Assembly: GCA_001600055.1 (NCBI GenBank)
Contig: BCIV01000007.1
Span: 496,001 to 560,000 of the forward strand
DNA: 64,000 nucleotides
Direction: 5' to 3'
Source of the DNA: Filobasidium wieringae
Taxonomy: Eukaryota; Basidiomycota; Tremellomycetes; Filobasidiales; Filobasidiaceae
Position numbers and translations under genes: made by a program. The notes beneath the pieces are model-generated. The model did no database searches, had not been told where the DNA came from, and saw only the letters and a program-made list of their open reading frames with translations. Positions 46,605 to 57,477 of this stretch are shown piece after piece. Positions within the stretch are counted from its first letter, which is position 1. Every line of letters starts with the position of its first letter.

Positions 46605-48643
46605 TCAATCCTGCTTGGCAACGGTAACGGTGTTCATGACGATTCTCAAATCCGGTGGCAAGTCCGAGTTGCCGACGTCCAAGGGGCTACGGAACTCCTG
46701 CAACTGTTACGCGATGAGGCGATCAGCTCAGGCTACTGAAAAAAACGTGAGTACTCGCATCGGGACTCACGATCCTGGGAGGCGCAAGGGCGTGTTCCTG
46801 AGGTCTAGCATGATGATCCATCGAATCGGCTTCACCCTTCCAACTACCCTCAGGCTCAGACGGCTGTCGGTTGGCGAAAGGCAGATCGATCTCGCTCTGA
46901 TTATGCCTCGCGGCCAATTCCTGGACGTCTTGTTTCTCGAGGTTGAGACGGTCCCCGAGCACACTCCATGGATCCCCACGAGCCATGGTAGGGGAATGAT
47001 AAGAAGGTAGGGAGGAGGTGGAGTTGGGAGGGAAGAGCGAATCGATAGGGTGAGGTTCTTGAGCTGCGACGTAGACGTGGTTCATCCCTTGCGAACGTCG
47101 GCCGGCTCCTCTAGGAAGAAGCACCTGTATCCTTCTGCGGTATCAGCTCCTGACCAATACACTGCTCACGAATCCTGAAGACTCACAAAGAGGGAAGCGA
47201 TCATACTAGTAAAGATCCCAAAGATCGCCAACACGTAGAACGCGTCCACCCAGAACACATGATGATTGATCGAAGCGTGTTTCGTAAACCCATCCGCCGA
47301 TAGGATCAGCAGCACGACGGCATAGAGTAGACGGAACGAGGTCCTTTTATAGCACAACGAGGTGAAATCGATAAGCAACGAACGGTCGGATATGAGGAGG
47401 AAGGATGTACCTTGCATTGTTCATGGTCCTAAAGTAATTTAATTTCCCGATAACTTCGGAACTAGCTCCTTGCCTCCTCTACGCGATCGGAAAGTAGTCA
47501 GGATACCGTCCACTAGTACTGTAAGATTCAGACTGATAGCATGAACCGAGGACTCACCGACTCAGCGATGAAGCCAGGAAATTTTACACTAAGACGCAGC
47601 GCTCGAATGAGTGATGGTCTTTGACTGGCCGAGTGATACGGAACCTTACCAGACCCAGAGCGAACCGGCTGTCATTCTGTAAAACCACCCATAAGGGTAT
47701 CAGTTCGATTGAGGTTCGTCCTCTCGAACGGAAACGAAAATACTTACATGAGAGAGATGATACTCCCGGTAAAGAAGATGTTCGTCTCCATCTACCCATT
47801 CAAACGCGTCACACCTCAATTTCTACGTTACAGACGTTACGAACGGAAACCCAACCCAGAACTCACCCTAGTCAAAGTGCCCAGATCGATACAAGCCGCT
47901 CCGAACATGATCGCGCTACCCCCCAAACACCCAACCAACCAGATCTTGAAATACACGCTCCCCACCCACCCCTTCTCCGCCCGACCACCTCCATTGGGAT
48001 GCCCCTGGTGAGAGGGTTTCGAACTGACGATCTGTAATAACCAAGCCCAGAAGAGGAATTCCTCGAGATGGACGGAGAGGAGGAGTGACCAGCCGACGGT
48101 GATGATGTAGTATGAGATGTGGAAGAGGAGCTTGTTGTGCGGGGAATAGAGTTGGTTGGGTTTGATCGTCTGGTTCAAGGGGGGCCAAGAAGAGGGTCAA
48201 GCGGGGCAGTCGCGTTGACGGAAGAGAAGGACTTACGACGCCGGCGACGGGTAGGTAGATGTAGTATTCGGTGTACTTGACATAAGACGCCAACGTATCC
48301 GCCGTCGCAAACTTGATCGAAAACGGGGAGGGGGGGCTAGATCAGTTTCACACGTCCTTTCGGCATCCTTTACCCCGTTAACTCTTGGCCTCCTGCCCGG
48401 TGTACTCACATAGAAAGCACTCCCCAATAAGGCCCAGACGATGAAGGCTCGGAAGAACTCTTTTCGCTCACGAGGGATGAGACAGGCGAATTTATCGTAC
48501 TTCCACATGTGCCAGAGGATCATGATCGTTCCTATCACCGCGATCACGGAGGAGAAGAGCTGGGCGGTCGGTCTGTCGAGACCAGGTGAGCGAGCGTCAG
48601 GAAGAGACGGAGAGGATAAGGATACCTACGAATTGTGACACAT
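46605..48643 (-). CDS. Seven-helix (GPCR-like) membrane protein, copy 2
   Basis: Eleven exons: 48630-48643, 48410-48572, 48237-48311, 47867-48169, 47748-47791, 47650-47676, 47558-47588, 47411-47478, 47187-47343, 46771-47124, 46605-46703, giving 444 residues. Seven hydrophobic helices are visible: SSVIAVIGTIMILWHMW, FFRAFIVWALLGSAFY, ISYYIITVGWSLLLSV, WLVGCLGGSAIMFGAA, IFFTGSIISLIMTAGSLWV, FRLLYAVVLLILSADGF and FYVLAIFGIFTSMIASLF, then a hydrophilic tail of about 150 residues. The very short N-terminus (MCHNSPTAQ) and Arg/Lys distribution suggest outside N-terminus and cytoplasmic tail, as in GPCRs. It aligns over most of its length with the protein at 10133-12249 (WKYDKFACLIPR, HLEEFLFWAWLL, GASSEVIGKLNYF). 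No named family recognised. The first coding exon is 14 nt. Confidence 0.8.
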
Positions 48644-50526
48644 GGTATAGGAATCGCTGGCTCGTCTGAGGATCCGAGTGTGAAGTATCAAGAATGAGAA
48701 AGCTGAAGATGACCGTCGAGTGTCGTGTTGCCAGTCATTCGAGTGTGATTTCTTATATGCTCGCGTCGAGTCCTTTGGAAGACAAGCAGCGCTCCACCCG
48801 ATCAACGAAACGACCCCCTTTTCTCTTTTCCACTCGTCGACCTTTCCAATCTGATCCGAGTCATTTTTACGCCTTTTCCATGTTTTCCACCAAAGGAACA
48901 CCTTTCCCTTTCCAAACAACAACCTGAAACAAGTCGACTCGTCGCGTACATCAGTCATGACTGATGTACGCTTTGATGCTCGGTCCGAATCGATCCGTCC
49001 CGCTGATCCCCGGTGATCAAGCTGAAACGCGTCGTCAATGCTTCCATCGGTCTCCATGGTGGAACCGCGCATCACAGGATGACTTTGATCGATCACTCCA
49101 CGTTTGCGATTGGGCCGAGCTTATCGCTGCTCTCTGACGAGCTCAAAACGTGAAACTCGCGAATCATTGTACGGCCATAAGTCACGTTCTATCTCATCAG
49201 GGAGATGATGGCCAAGCACTATCAACCGCTGACCCAACGTTCCTTCCGAGTTCACTAGGCGCCGGACCCACTCCTCTTTCCCCTGCTCTCCACTGCATAT
49301 ACAGATAGCCGACATCGTGGACCGCAGGAAGCTACTAAATAAGGAACGAGGGGGATTGTCGATAGCTAGCGGTAATTCCTTGCCAGAGAGAGAAAAGAGG
49401 GAGGGCGGATGCTTGGCGATAATTAGGGATTCATCAGAGCAGGACCGGGATGTATCACTGGAAGGGTTGAAGATGTCAAGTCCCTCGTACGAGTACGGTA
49501 GATTTCGTACTCCACCATCGCTCGATTCATTCGGGAAAAGAAAATCGCAAGACACCTTGGCTGACAGGCTACCGGCACGGACGTCCAGCTCCTGTTGTAC
49601 TCCAACGCCAGCCAAACATCACCCAATTATACCCTTGCACGCAAGTTCAACTCGTCGAGGGTCACTGGACTCGATCGCGCGGGTGCTTATAACCAGGGTA
49701 TGCTTGCCGACACCTTCCACACAGTCACCGCGATCGTCAGGTACGCCATCGCTCTCGTCCTCTACTGCAAGGCCAATGGGTCACCAGCACTGGTCACCGA
49801 CGTGAAACTGAGTCGAAAGTTCAGACGCCCAACCGAGTCCGAGGCGGCGGTATTGCAGAACAGACGCCTCCTCTCAGCTTCCGATTGTGTGCTGTCAGTG
49901 CCAGATGTCATCCCAAGCTATCCTACAGACCAAGAGGACCTGCCATGTCCCACCGCATAGCGAGCTTGGGCAAAAGCAGCCCCCCGCCGTTCACCAAAGA
50001 TCTGACCAAAACCCTGCTCGTGCTGATCCCGCCACAAAGAGTCTTGTTGCCTCCTACGGACTTGGAACTCCTCCTTGAACAAGTTTGCACTCACAAAGCA
50101 CTCGTCACATGCAACAATCAAATGACGTACATCATCCCCGATCGCACCGGGTACTTCTTATCCGACCTGACCATGGGCATTCAGCTCGGAAAACACATCG
50201 CACATCGATGGGTCCTGGATCAAAGGTTGCATACCGTCCTTTTCGATCGAACCTTTGCAAAGAAAACCGTCGAACTGCAACTCTGGGTGCTATTGACAAT
50301 CAACTATCAGATCATAAATTGCCCAGAAACCGACTGGAGGCACTGTTCATTCGAACACGAATCATCATAAGTAGTGTATGATTATAGTTTCGAAATACAT
50401 CCAACCTCCTGGTCCCATGCATCAAATCAAACCTTCTCGTCTCACCCGATGAAACGCACATAGCATACCTATTCCCTTGTAGCTCCAACTCCCCCCACCC
50501 AGGCCACGCGCGCGTGTGAACTCCGC
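48644..50526. other. Unresolved 1.9-kb region with overlapping ORFs
   Basis: No recognised gene. Open frames overlap on both strands: minus 49121-49615 and plus 49317-49805, 49595-49960 and 49885-50370. The clearest ATG-started frame is plus 49945-50370 (141 residues, beginning MSHRIASLGKSS). None shows a known domain, so they may be a lineage-specific spliced gene or chance. A perfect 28-bp palindrome lies at 48944-48971. Confidence 0.4.
48944..48971. repeat. Perfect 28-bp palindrome
   Basis: The left half is GCGTACATCAGTCA and the right half is its exact reverse complement with no spacer. It sits about 300 bp upstream of the start codon of the minus-strand 7TM gene, so it may be a binding site for a dimeric regulator or a cruciform-forming element. 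Confidence 0.85.
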
Positions 50527-52025
50527 TCATCTCTTCCCCACCTCGACCTCCCGTTGATCCTTGACCTCCTGCTGAACCTTTTCCTTCTCCTGCATCAGTT
50601 TCACCTGCATGATGGCCCGCGTGAGATCGACGACTTCCGCATCGCTAAAGTGGTACTTTTCCTTGAGGAGCGCGAGATTGGCGGTGGTCAAGATGGGTTC
50701 GGACGAGGCGGATTCCGAGCTTGTCAGGTCTGTCGAGCTTGAGCTGGAGGTGGAGGTGGAGGAGGTGGGGTGGTAGATGAGGGATTCGGGGGTGGCGGTG
50801 GAATCGGGAGCTTCATCTTCCTTGCCTTCCGCCTCGGTCGCACTGTCGACGACCTGTTGCGAGGGAGCGGTCGATCGCGTAGACGACGAGGATGGGGGGG
50901 AAGACGACGAAGCGGCACCCTTGGTGACCTCCTCCGCCTTCAAGGTGGAATTCTCCGCTCCATTGGGATCAGAACCGTAAATCAATCCCGCAGGGGTAGT
51001 CGTCTCATCCGGTGCCCGCTCCTCTGCCCGCTTCTCTTCCCCAAAAGCCGCGCTACTGAGCAAAACATCCCCCAACTCCCTATCCTCCTTCACCTCCACC
51101 TTGTCCTCCTTCAAAAGCCTCTCGACCCACTCGGCACCTTTCCAAGCCCGATAATTACTCCAGGCCCTCCAAGTCAACCAGAACGCGGGGAAATTGGGAA
51201 TGACGGGGAGGAGACCAAAGGGAAGGACGGCGGGGATCCCGATGACGGATCGGACAAAGTATTTCTTATGCAGAGGGGTTCGGTGGGAAAGGTATTCGGA
51301 GATGGCTGAAAGAGGTGGGGTAGGTAGCGAGAGAGTTTTGGGTATATAGAGTGGGATCTAGAAAGGTGGTGTGAATGTTTAGGTCAGCGCTCTTCTTCCA
51401 TATTCGTAGCTGCCTAAGAAGACCGGACTCACTTTATCCGCATCATCGTGTATATGATCATGAGTCTCGACGCCCATCGCATCCTTTTCTACTACTCCGT
51501 CCGACTTGAGTTGGAGTGATGGGTTGATAGACTTCATTGCCCATCTAGGACGAAAGATCAGTTTTCGAAATGGATGGTGGGTCATGATAGCGAGGAGAAA
51601 GGAGGGGGAGAAAGACAGTCAGACTGGCTCGTACTGCTTCATTCTTGCGTTCTTCTCTCGCCTTCCCAGAATAAGACGTTCACTTACTCGTTGTAATCAT
51701 ACAGATCCATAACTCCCTCTCCCTTAGTCCATACCCAATACTTCCACTCCCCCGCCTTCTCCTGTACCTTCTCCTTCAACCCCTTCTCTCCCTGTTTGAA
51801 CTCCGGCTTCTTACTCCAACTCAACCATGCCGCAGTAGCTTTTGCTACACCTCCAGGGATCCAAGTGGCCGGTTGGGTGTAGACGAGGTCATCGGCTTTT
51901 GTCACGCTCGAGGAGGAGGTGGGTGCGTTTTGAGAGATGTGCCAGTAGATCAAGGGAGGGGAGGTAGGGGTTCGGCGAGTCAGGGGGAGCGCGAATATAC
52001 GGACTGGTGGTATTGATGGGGGCAT
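50527..52025 (-). CDS. Mitochondrial K+/H+ exchange-related protein (Mit_KHE1/MRX19-like)
   Basis: Three exons: 51688-52025, 51433-51544, 50527-51357, giving 426 residues. The N-terminal VRIFALPLT, the Trp-rich WLSWSKKPEFKQGEKGLKEKVQEKAGEWKYWVW, and the hydrophobic KKYFVRSVIGIPAVLPFGLLPVIPNFPAFWLTWRAWSNYRAWKG region match the fungal mitochondrial K+-H+ exchange-related family (Pfam Mit_KHE1, yeast YDL183C), inner-membrane proteins linked to potassium homeostasis. The C-terminal 180 residues are Ser/Thr/acidic and disordered, ending in a charged helix (IMQVKLMQEKEKVQQEV). The start is the ATG directly before the conserved N-terminus. Confidence 0.85.
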
Positions 52026-52341
52026 GGTTGAGTGATGGTGGCGGTGTGAGGAGGTCGATTTCTGTGTGGGCTCGTCGCAAGTCGAGATTGTCTTATTCTG
52101 GATTGAAATGAATCGAGGAGACGTTGCGTCATAACGGGTGATAACCTCGTGCTTATATCCACCTCGAACAAGCAACACCCCGCCTTAAGTCGATTGTCAA
52201 ATTGGTCAACGCGCGAGACCTGGTTGGTTCGTATCCAACTAACTCTCACCCACTCGATATCGATAGAACCCACCGCTCTCACCTCGTTCCATCCAGTCAA
52301 CTAAAGTTCAGGCTAGTGGTCTCACAGGGAAAACGCAAGAA
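52026..52341. promoter_or_regulatory. Divergent promoter, MRX19-like / NDUFA9
   Basis: 316 bp between opposed starts of two predicted mitochondrial protein genes; shared regulation is possible (inference). No specific element is recognised. Confidence 0.45.
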
Positions 52342-54113
52342 ATGGCTTCTTTCAGGAGTGGTAAGCCGACTTTCCGGAGAAAAAGGAGCTGCCACAGAGG
52401 ATCAGGGAGCTGAATGCAACGACATTGCGTTCACCTATCATAATTAGCTACAACGATCCGAGCGGGACTTCCCGTGCCCTCTCTCAACCCTACTAGGGTT
52501 TCCAAAAGAGTGATTATCTCTTGATCTTATAGCCCCGGCGCTCTGGAACTAATCCATCCCACTCGACAGTTCTCCCACGATCTCCTCATCTCGGGTCATA
52601 AATCTCACGGAACCCCCAACCCTATCCTCAAACATGGACCCCCTACTGGAGGTCGATCTGCCGCTTCAGGACACACTGTGACGGTTTTCGGATGCACTGG
52701 GTTTTTGGGAAGATATTTGGTTCATAAGCTCGGTTAGTCATGGACCAGCGGATGGGTTCACGAGCGAAGGATGAAGCTGATTTTAGGAACTATGTGATTA
52801 TTCTTCGATACGCTATCTTCTACCTTGTAGGGAAATCCGGATCGAGAGTGATCGTTCCTTACCGAGATGAAGATGACAAGCGACACCTCAAGATTATGGG
52901 AGATCTGGGTCAGATCATTCCCCTCGTACGCCCACCGCTCCCTTCCCCATTCCTCATTTACTTTCACTACTAATCCACCTTCCTTACATGACTCAGGAAT
53001 GGGATCTCCGAAACCCTACTCAGATCGAAGAGTGTATTAGGCATTCGGATACCGTCTACAACTTGACCGGAAGAGATTACGAGACTAGGAATTACAAGTA
53101 TGAGGATGTCAACGTCACGTACGTCCATTTTTTCCTGATTTCATCTCGAACAGAGGTCTCTGATCAAACTCGTTCTTGATCCCGCAGCGGAGCAGGCCTT
53201 ATCGCTCGTCTCGCTAAAGAACTCGATGTTCCTCGACTAGTACACGTCTCTCACCTCAACGCCGACCCCAACTCTGAATCCGCTCTTTACCGAACCAAGT
53301 ACGAGGGAGAGGTCGCAGTGAGGGAGGCTTATAGCGATGCTACCATTGTCAGGCCTGGACCTCTGTTCGGGGGTGAAGATTGGTTGTTGAATGCTATCGC
53401 TTGTGAGTCCGGCATGGTGGACTTAGAGCGAGGGGAGTTGAGGAATTCACGTTGCTTCGTGCGATCCTACAGCCTACCCTACTTTGTTCCACTTGAACAA
53501 CGGAAAGACCCGAACCAGACCCGCCCACGTACTGGATGTCGCCGAAGCCCTCGCGGTCATCTGTGGAGCACCCAAAACTTCCATCGGAGCCACCTTTGCT
53601 CTTCCCGGACCAAGGACGTACACCTACTCCAACCTCATCAAACTGGTCGAAGCCTTCACCTTGAAATCCCACGCCGCTCCTATCCTTCCTAAACCCATCG
53701 CGACCCTCATCGCTAGCGTACTGAACCGAGCGCTTTGGTGGCCTACCGTCAGCCCAGACGAGGTCATCAGGAAGTACATTGATGACGCTTCCGCTTCCCC
53801 CCGCGTGGCCGCACAGGACGTGCCGGCAGGATGGGAAGAACCAGTGGCCACTGGGTTGGAAGCTATGCGAGGAGTCAACGGGGAGGCCGTCAAGAGTTGG
53901 GCGGATTTAAACATCGAGCCCGAGACTATCGAGGAGCACGCCATCAAGTATTTGAGGAGGTACAGGACTGCGTGAGTCTCGGTCGTCTTTCTTTGCCAGG
54001 TGGAGTGTATGGAGACTGATGCTGGTTTTTTTCGGATCGATAGTGCCACCTTCGATGCTCCCGTAGAGATGGGTCAGTTCAAGAACCCTTCGACTTACCA
54101 CGTCGTAGAATAG
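52342..54113 (+). CDS. Complex I 39/40-kDa subunit NDUFA9
   Basis: Eight exons: 52342-52360, 52448-52497, 52570-52732, 52831-52925, 52997-53118, 53188-53402, 53473-53971, 54044-54113, giving 410 residues. NDUFA9 (Neurospora nuo-40) is an atypical short-chain dehydrogenase-like accessory subunit of NADH:ubiquinone oxidoreductase that binds NADPH in the matrix arm. The N-terminus MASFRSGATTIRAGLPVP is Arg-rich like a presequence and needs the two small leader exons. Then come GGRSAASGHTVTVFG, nucleotide-binding GCTGFLGRYLVHKLG, VYNLTGRDYETRNYKYEDVN, LVHVSHLNAD, TIVRPGPLFGGEDWLLN and RPAHVLDVAEAL. An apparent start at 52634 is out of frame and discarded. Confidence 0.92.
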
Positions 54114-54448
54114 ATAGCGGAGAGGGTCGAATGAGAGTGGAGTGAGATGTATTTTCGTCATGTTATGGTGCGAGTGTTATAAGATCTAGCATTTTCTCAA
54201 GTAGTCTGTCGTCCGGTCGTGAGGTGATCTGAACTTGTCGGAAATGAAGGGGGTGGATGTACTTCAGGATGACGTCACGCTTTGTTTTGCTAAGGAACTC
54301 GCATCTGGAATCACATGTCCTAGCATACCCAGAGATCCAGAGAGCAACGGTGATCATTCCACCAATTCCACTCGATACAGCTGCACAAGATTCGATCCCA
54401 ACATCATCTACATCCCAAGGGACTCGACCAGATACACGAGCTACAATC
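54114..54448. other. Intergenic between NDUFA9 and membrane protein gene
   Basis: 335 bp holding the NDUFA9 3' UTR and the next promoter and leader. An in-frame open leader precedes the chosen ATG of the next gene. Nothing else is recognised. Confidence 0.45.
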
Positions 54449-56012
54449 ATGCAGATGAATCAACCTCATTCCGCACTCAAGGGTAATTCGTATTCCGCTC
54501 TCAAGGATCCTACAAAGAGTTGACTGACATCGATTTTTCCCTGGTTCTGATTGACTAGACTTCCAGAATGGTATCTTCTCTAACGATCCGTAAGTATATC
54601 TTATCAATTTGGTGCTGTAGGGTGATTTTCGATAGCTTGTCCGGTTATGCTTCCAGGGTCGAATATAACGCAGCGGTCAATCTTTATGTCGAGGTAAGTT
54701 CAGACTCATCGCCTCGTGTCATATCTATGAGCGACTCCTTATCCATTGTTTATATGAATCAGCCGAACGCCAGCTACTCCTCTGCTTTGATCTCCACACA
54801 TGGAGCTTCTAAAATCAAGAATATATTGGCTTTCAAGAAGCTGTTCGTCAGGGAGGTTGTAGCCGATAAGAAACGGACCGGAAAGGATAACGGAGAATGG
54901 GACGAAGAGTAAGCTGTGACGTTGAAAACATGCATTGATGTTTCATGATCAGGACTGACGTTTGATTGTGATGGAACAGCTCACAGATCTACTCTGCTTC
55001 GCTTCTCACGACGGTCGGCTTCCCTTTCACGATTCCCTTCATCGACGTTTCCTTTACCTTCCCAACCACTTTGATTCTTCATCTCAACGTCAACGAAGAT
55101 CCAGATATTCAGGAGGTCAATGACAATCCTCCCTCGGTAGACGGGAACCTAACGACCGGGGAAGGAGGTGTTGACGGAGAAAGGGAGAGACAATACGTTG
55201 TGACCAAATGGGAGGAAAGGGGTCCATTGGATACTGTATTGTCTTTGGGTGGAGACTTTGTTGACAAGCTGTGCGTACTCTCCGTTCTCCTCTTGATCTG
55301 TACCCTGGCTGACTATACGACCCCTATTTTCGATGGCTTCAGCCACCAATCCCTCTTGCGACCCCTCACTACCATCGTTCTTCTCCTTCTCGCTGGTGCC
55401 CAACACTTTGTCCATACCCATCCTCTATCCAACGGGATACTCAATTTCCTCGTGGCCGCCATTGTAACCTTTTTGACCGAAGCGAGAGATGTCATCTTAG
55501 CTGAATTGAGCGCGAAACACCCCAAGATGGTTTATCATACCGGAAAGTGAGTCATCATAGGTCATACATACGCTATCCGCGAGTCAAACTAAGCCATGAT
55601 CTCTAACAGTGCTTATGAGAAGACCAAAAAGACTGGTCATGCGGTCCAACAATCCACATCCACCATGTACACTGAGACGACCAGCCACTCTCGTTCTTCC
55701 TCTATCATGTCCAAAAACTCCCACTCCACCCCCAGATTCCGCCCCACCACCGGATCAGCCGCTACTACTTCCCGCTCGATGATCAATGCTACTGGAACCA
55801 CGGGTCTTGGTAACCCTGGACCTGAAGCTGGGTCTGGACAACACACGGGGTTGAAAGATTTGGACGAGGGGGCGACGAGTTATGCTGGTGCCGTTGCCGA
55901 TGGCACAAGGCATGAACACGTTCACCCTACTGAAGTCGGGACTGAGTCCCATACTGGAAGTAAAGGTGAGGCGGGTGGGGTGCCTAGTTATGCCGAGGTT
56001 GTCGCGGAGTGA
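54449..56012 (+). CDS. Multi-pass membrane protein of unknown function
   Basis: Six exons: 54449-54482, 54559-54589, 54657-54693, 54763-54908, 54980-55546, 55610-56012, giving 405 residues. The N-terminal domain contains YNAAVNLYVE and KIKNILAFKKLFVREVVADKK. Hydrophobic stretches follow: TVGFPFTIPFIDVSFTFP, LCVLSVLLLICTLADY, LTTIVLLLLAGAQHF and ILNFLVAAIVTFL. The last 130 residues are Ser/Thr/Gly-rich and disordered, with a degenerate repeat (SYAGAVADG, SYAEVVAE at the stop). I recognise no family. It sits between two complex I subunit genes, but mitochondrial location is not shown by the N-terminus. The second ATG (54455) is an equally possible start. Confidence 0.72.
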
Positions 56013-56306
56013 AAGATTTCGTGCGAAAAGATGAAGAAAGCTGGAGCTAGACTGAACTGTGTACGCCGACTGGCGAGCCCGAATAATAGCCGAGATTATG
56101 TTTTGTATGAATAACAAGAACCACCTAGATAGATAGACACAGACATTTCTATGCTTCGAAATTGAGAGTAATCATGCTTTTTTCTGCACATCATCGACCC
56201 TTCCAACGATGTCTCACTGGTATTACAACACGCCCGTCCTCTTTATGGCGACCATCCCATCTCACCGCAGTCCTCCCAATCGCATCATCATATTAGCGTT
56301 TGCAGC

Positions 56307-57207
56307 TTAGATGACAACCTCAGCGTCCCCGTCCCCGACTACCTTCTTGGGCTTCTTGAAAAACTCCAATCGACGAGCTTCTCGCTCAGGACGGGGAAGA
56401 GAGAGTCTGTCGGTTCCGGTGAAAGACTGTGTTTCGAAACACGCGACAATAAGATGTGCAATATCGATTAGCTTCAGATTAGATTATAGCCAGAATAGTA
56501 GACTGACTTTTCCAGCAGCGTCAAATGTCCCCAGGAGGGTACCGATTGCGGCACAGGAAGCGAAAGCGATAGGGAATGAACCGGCTTTGATTCGCACAAT
56601 GCAATTCAAGGTCAGTAATTCGCTCGTATTTCTTGCCATAACTATAGATCAGGAATCACCTCGCGCTCCTGCAAAGAATCCGGCAGCACATCCTCCAGCT
56701 GCGGAGTTGAGAGCATCATCGGTCTGGTAGGTGAAGGGAGGTAAACGTCAAGCTTCGCTGTAGCACAACATGCGAAATAGATGTACCTCTCGGATGTTGG
56801 CCGTTACCGCTTGCGAGAAGGCATAGGTGAATCCCATTCCGGCTGTCAAACGTCGCATATTGAGGGGAAGAGGTTGACATGTCAGCATGGGCTGGGCTGG
56901 AGCAAGCTAAATTCCTATACTAACCGAAGAAACTGATCGTTCCTCCAGTCCTCGTGAAGATTCCCATAGCTCCCTTGTCGTGCTTGTCTAAAGCGTTTTG
57001 AACGGCACTAACGAGCAAACCGACACCCGCGCTTGTCACGGTCACCTTGGCTGCTGTAGAAAGAGCTGGGTGGGAGTGGAAAGTGGCCTCGTTGGGGGCA
57101 TGGATGAAGAAGGCTGATGGGTTGTAGGCTCGGGTGGAGGGGGCTGAGCTAGAGCTCGAGGAAGCTTGAGGGTTGGGGAGGGGAGGGAGGAGAGGACTAG
57201 GAGCCAT
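56307..57207 (-). CDS. Complex I NDUFA11-like subunit (Tim17-family fold)
   Basis: Five exons: 56925-57207, 56787-56842, 56660-56723, 56508-56584, 56307-56426, giving 199 residues. It matches fungal complex I 21.3-kDa-type/NDUFA11 accessory membrane subunits: AAKVTVTSAGVGLLVSAVQNALDKH, GIFTRTGGTISFF, GMGFTYAFSQAVTANIRE, DDALNSAAGGCAAGFFAGAR and a last glycine-rich helix (IAFASCAAIGTLLGTF). Four helices with small-residue motifs resemble Tim17/22/23 proteins. The soluble tail ends FFKKPKKVVGDGDAEVVI. The N-terminal 40 residues are Pro/Ser-rich. Confidence 0.9.
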
Positions 57208-57477
57208 TTTTAGTGATATCTATCTATAATGAGAGCTGATGAAAAGGATGAGATAGAGCAAGAGCCAGCCCAAACGAGGTCAGATAGCGTTGAATTATGC
57301 TGTTGAGCATTGGAGAGATCCCCTGTCTGGCTCTGAACGCGTGAGAAAGCGTGATTCGTAGGCTGCAGGTCGCTAGCTACCAGCGTCAGCTACAGCTACG
57401 AAGGACGTCAAAGCATCTTACTCCCAACGAACCAACTCATCTCGGTGTCTATACACAGAATCAGAACAGCTTCGAAG

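Noticed and set aside
48233..48547. 104-residue minus-strand protein
   Set aside because: It is 7TM exon 2 read through the following intron; downstream residues show no conservation with the paralogue.
52634..52680. ATG giving MDPLLEVDLPLQ as start of NDUFA9
   Set aside because: It is out of frame with the conserved protein and stops after a few codons; the leader exons at 52342 and 52448 give the right frame.
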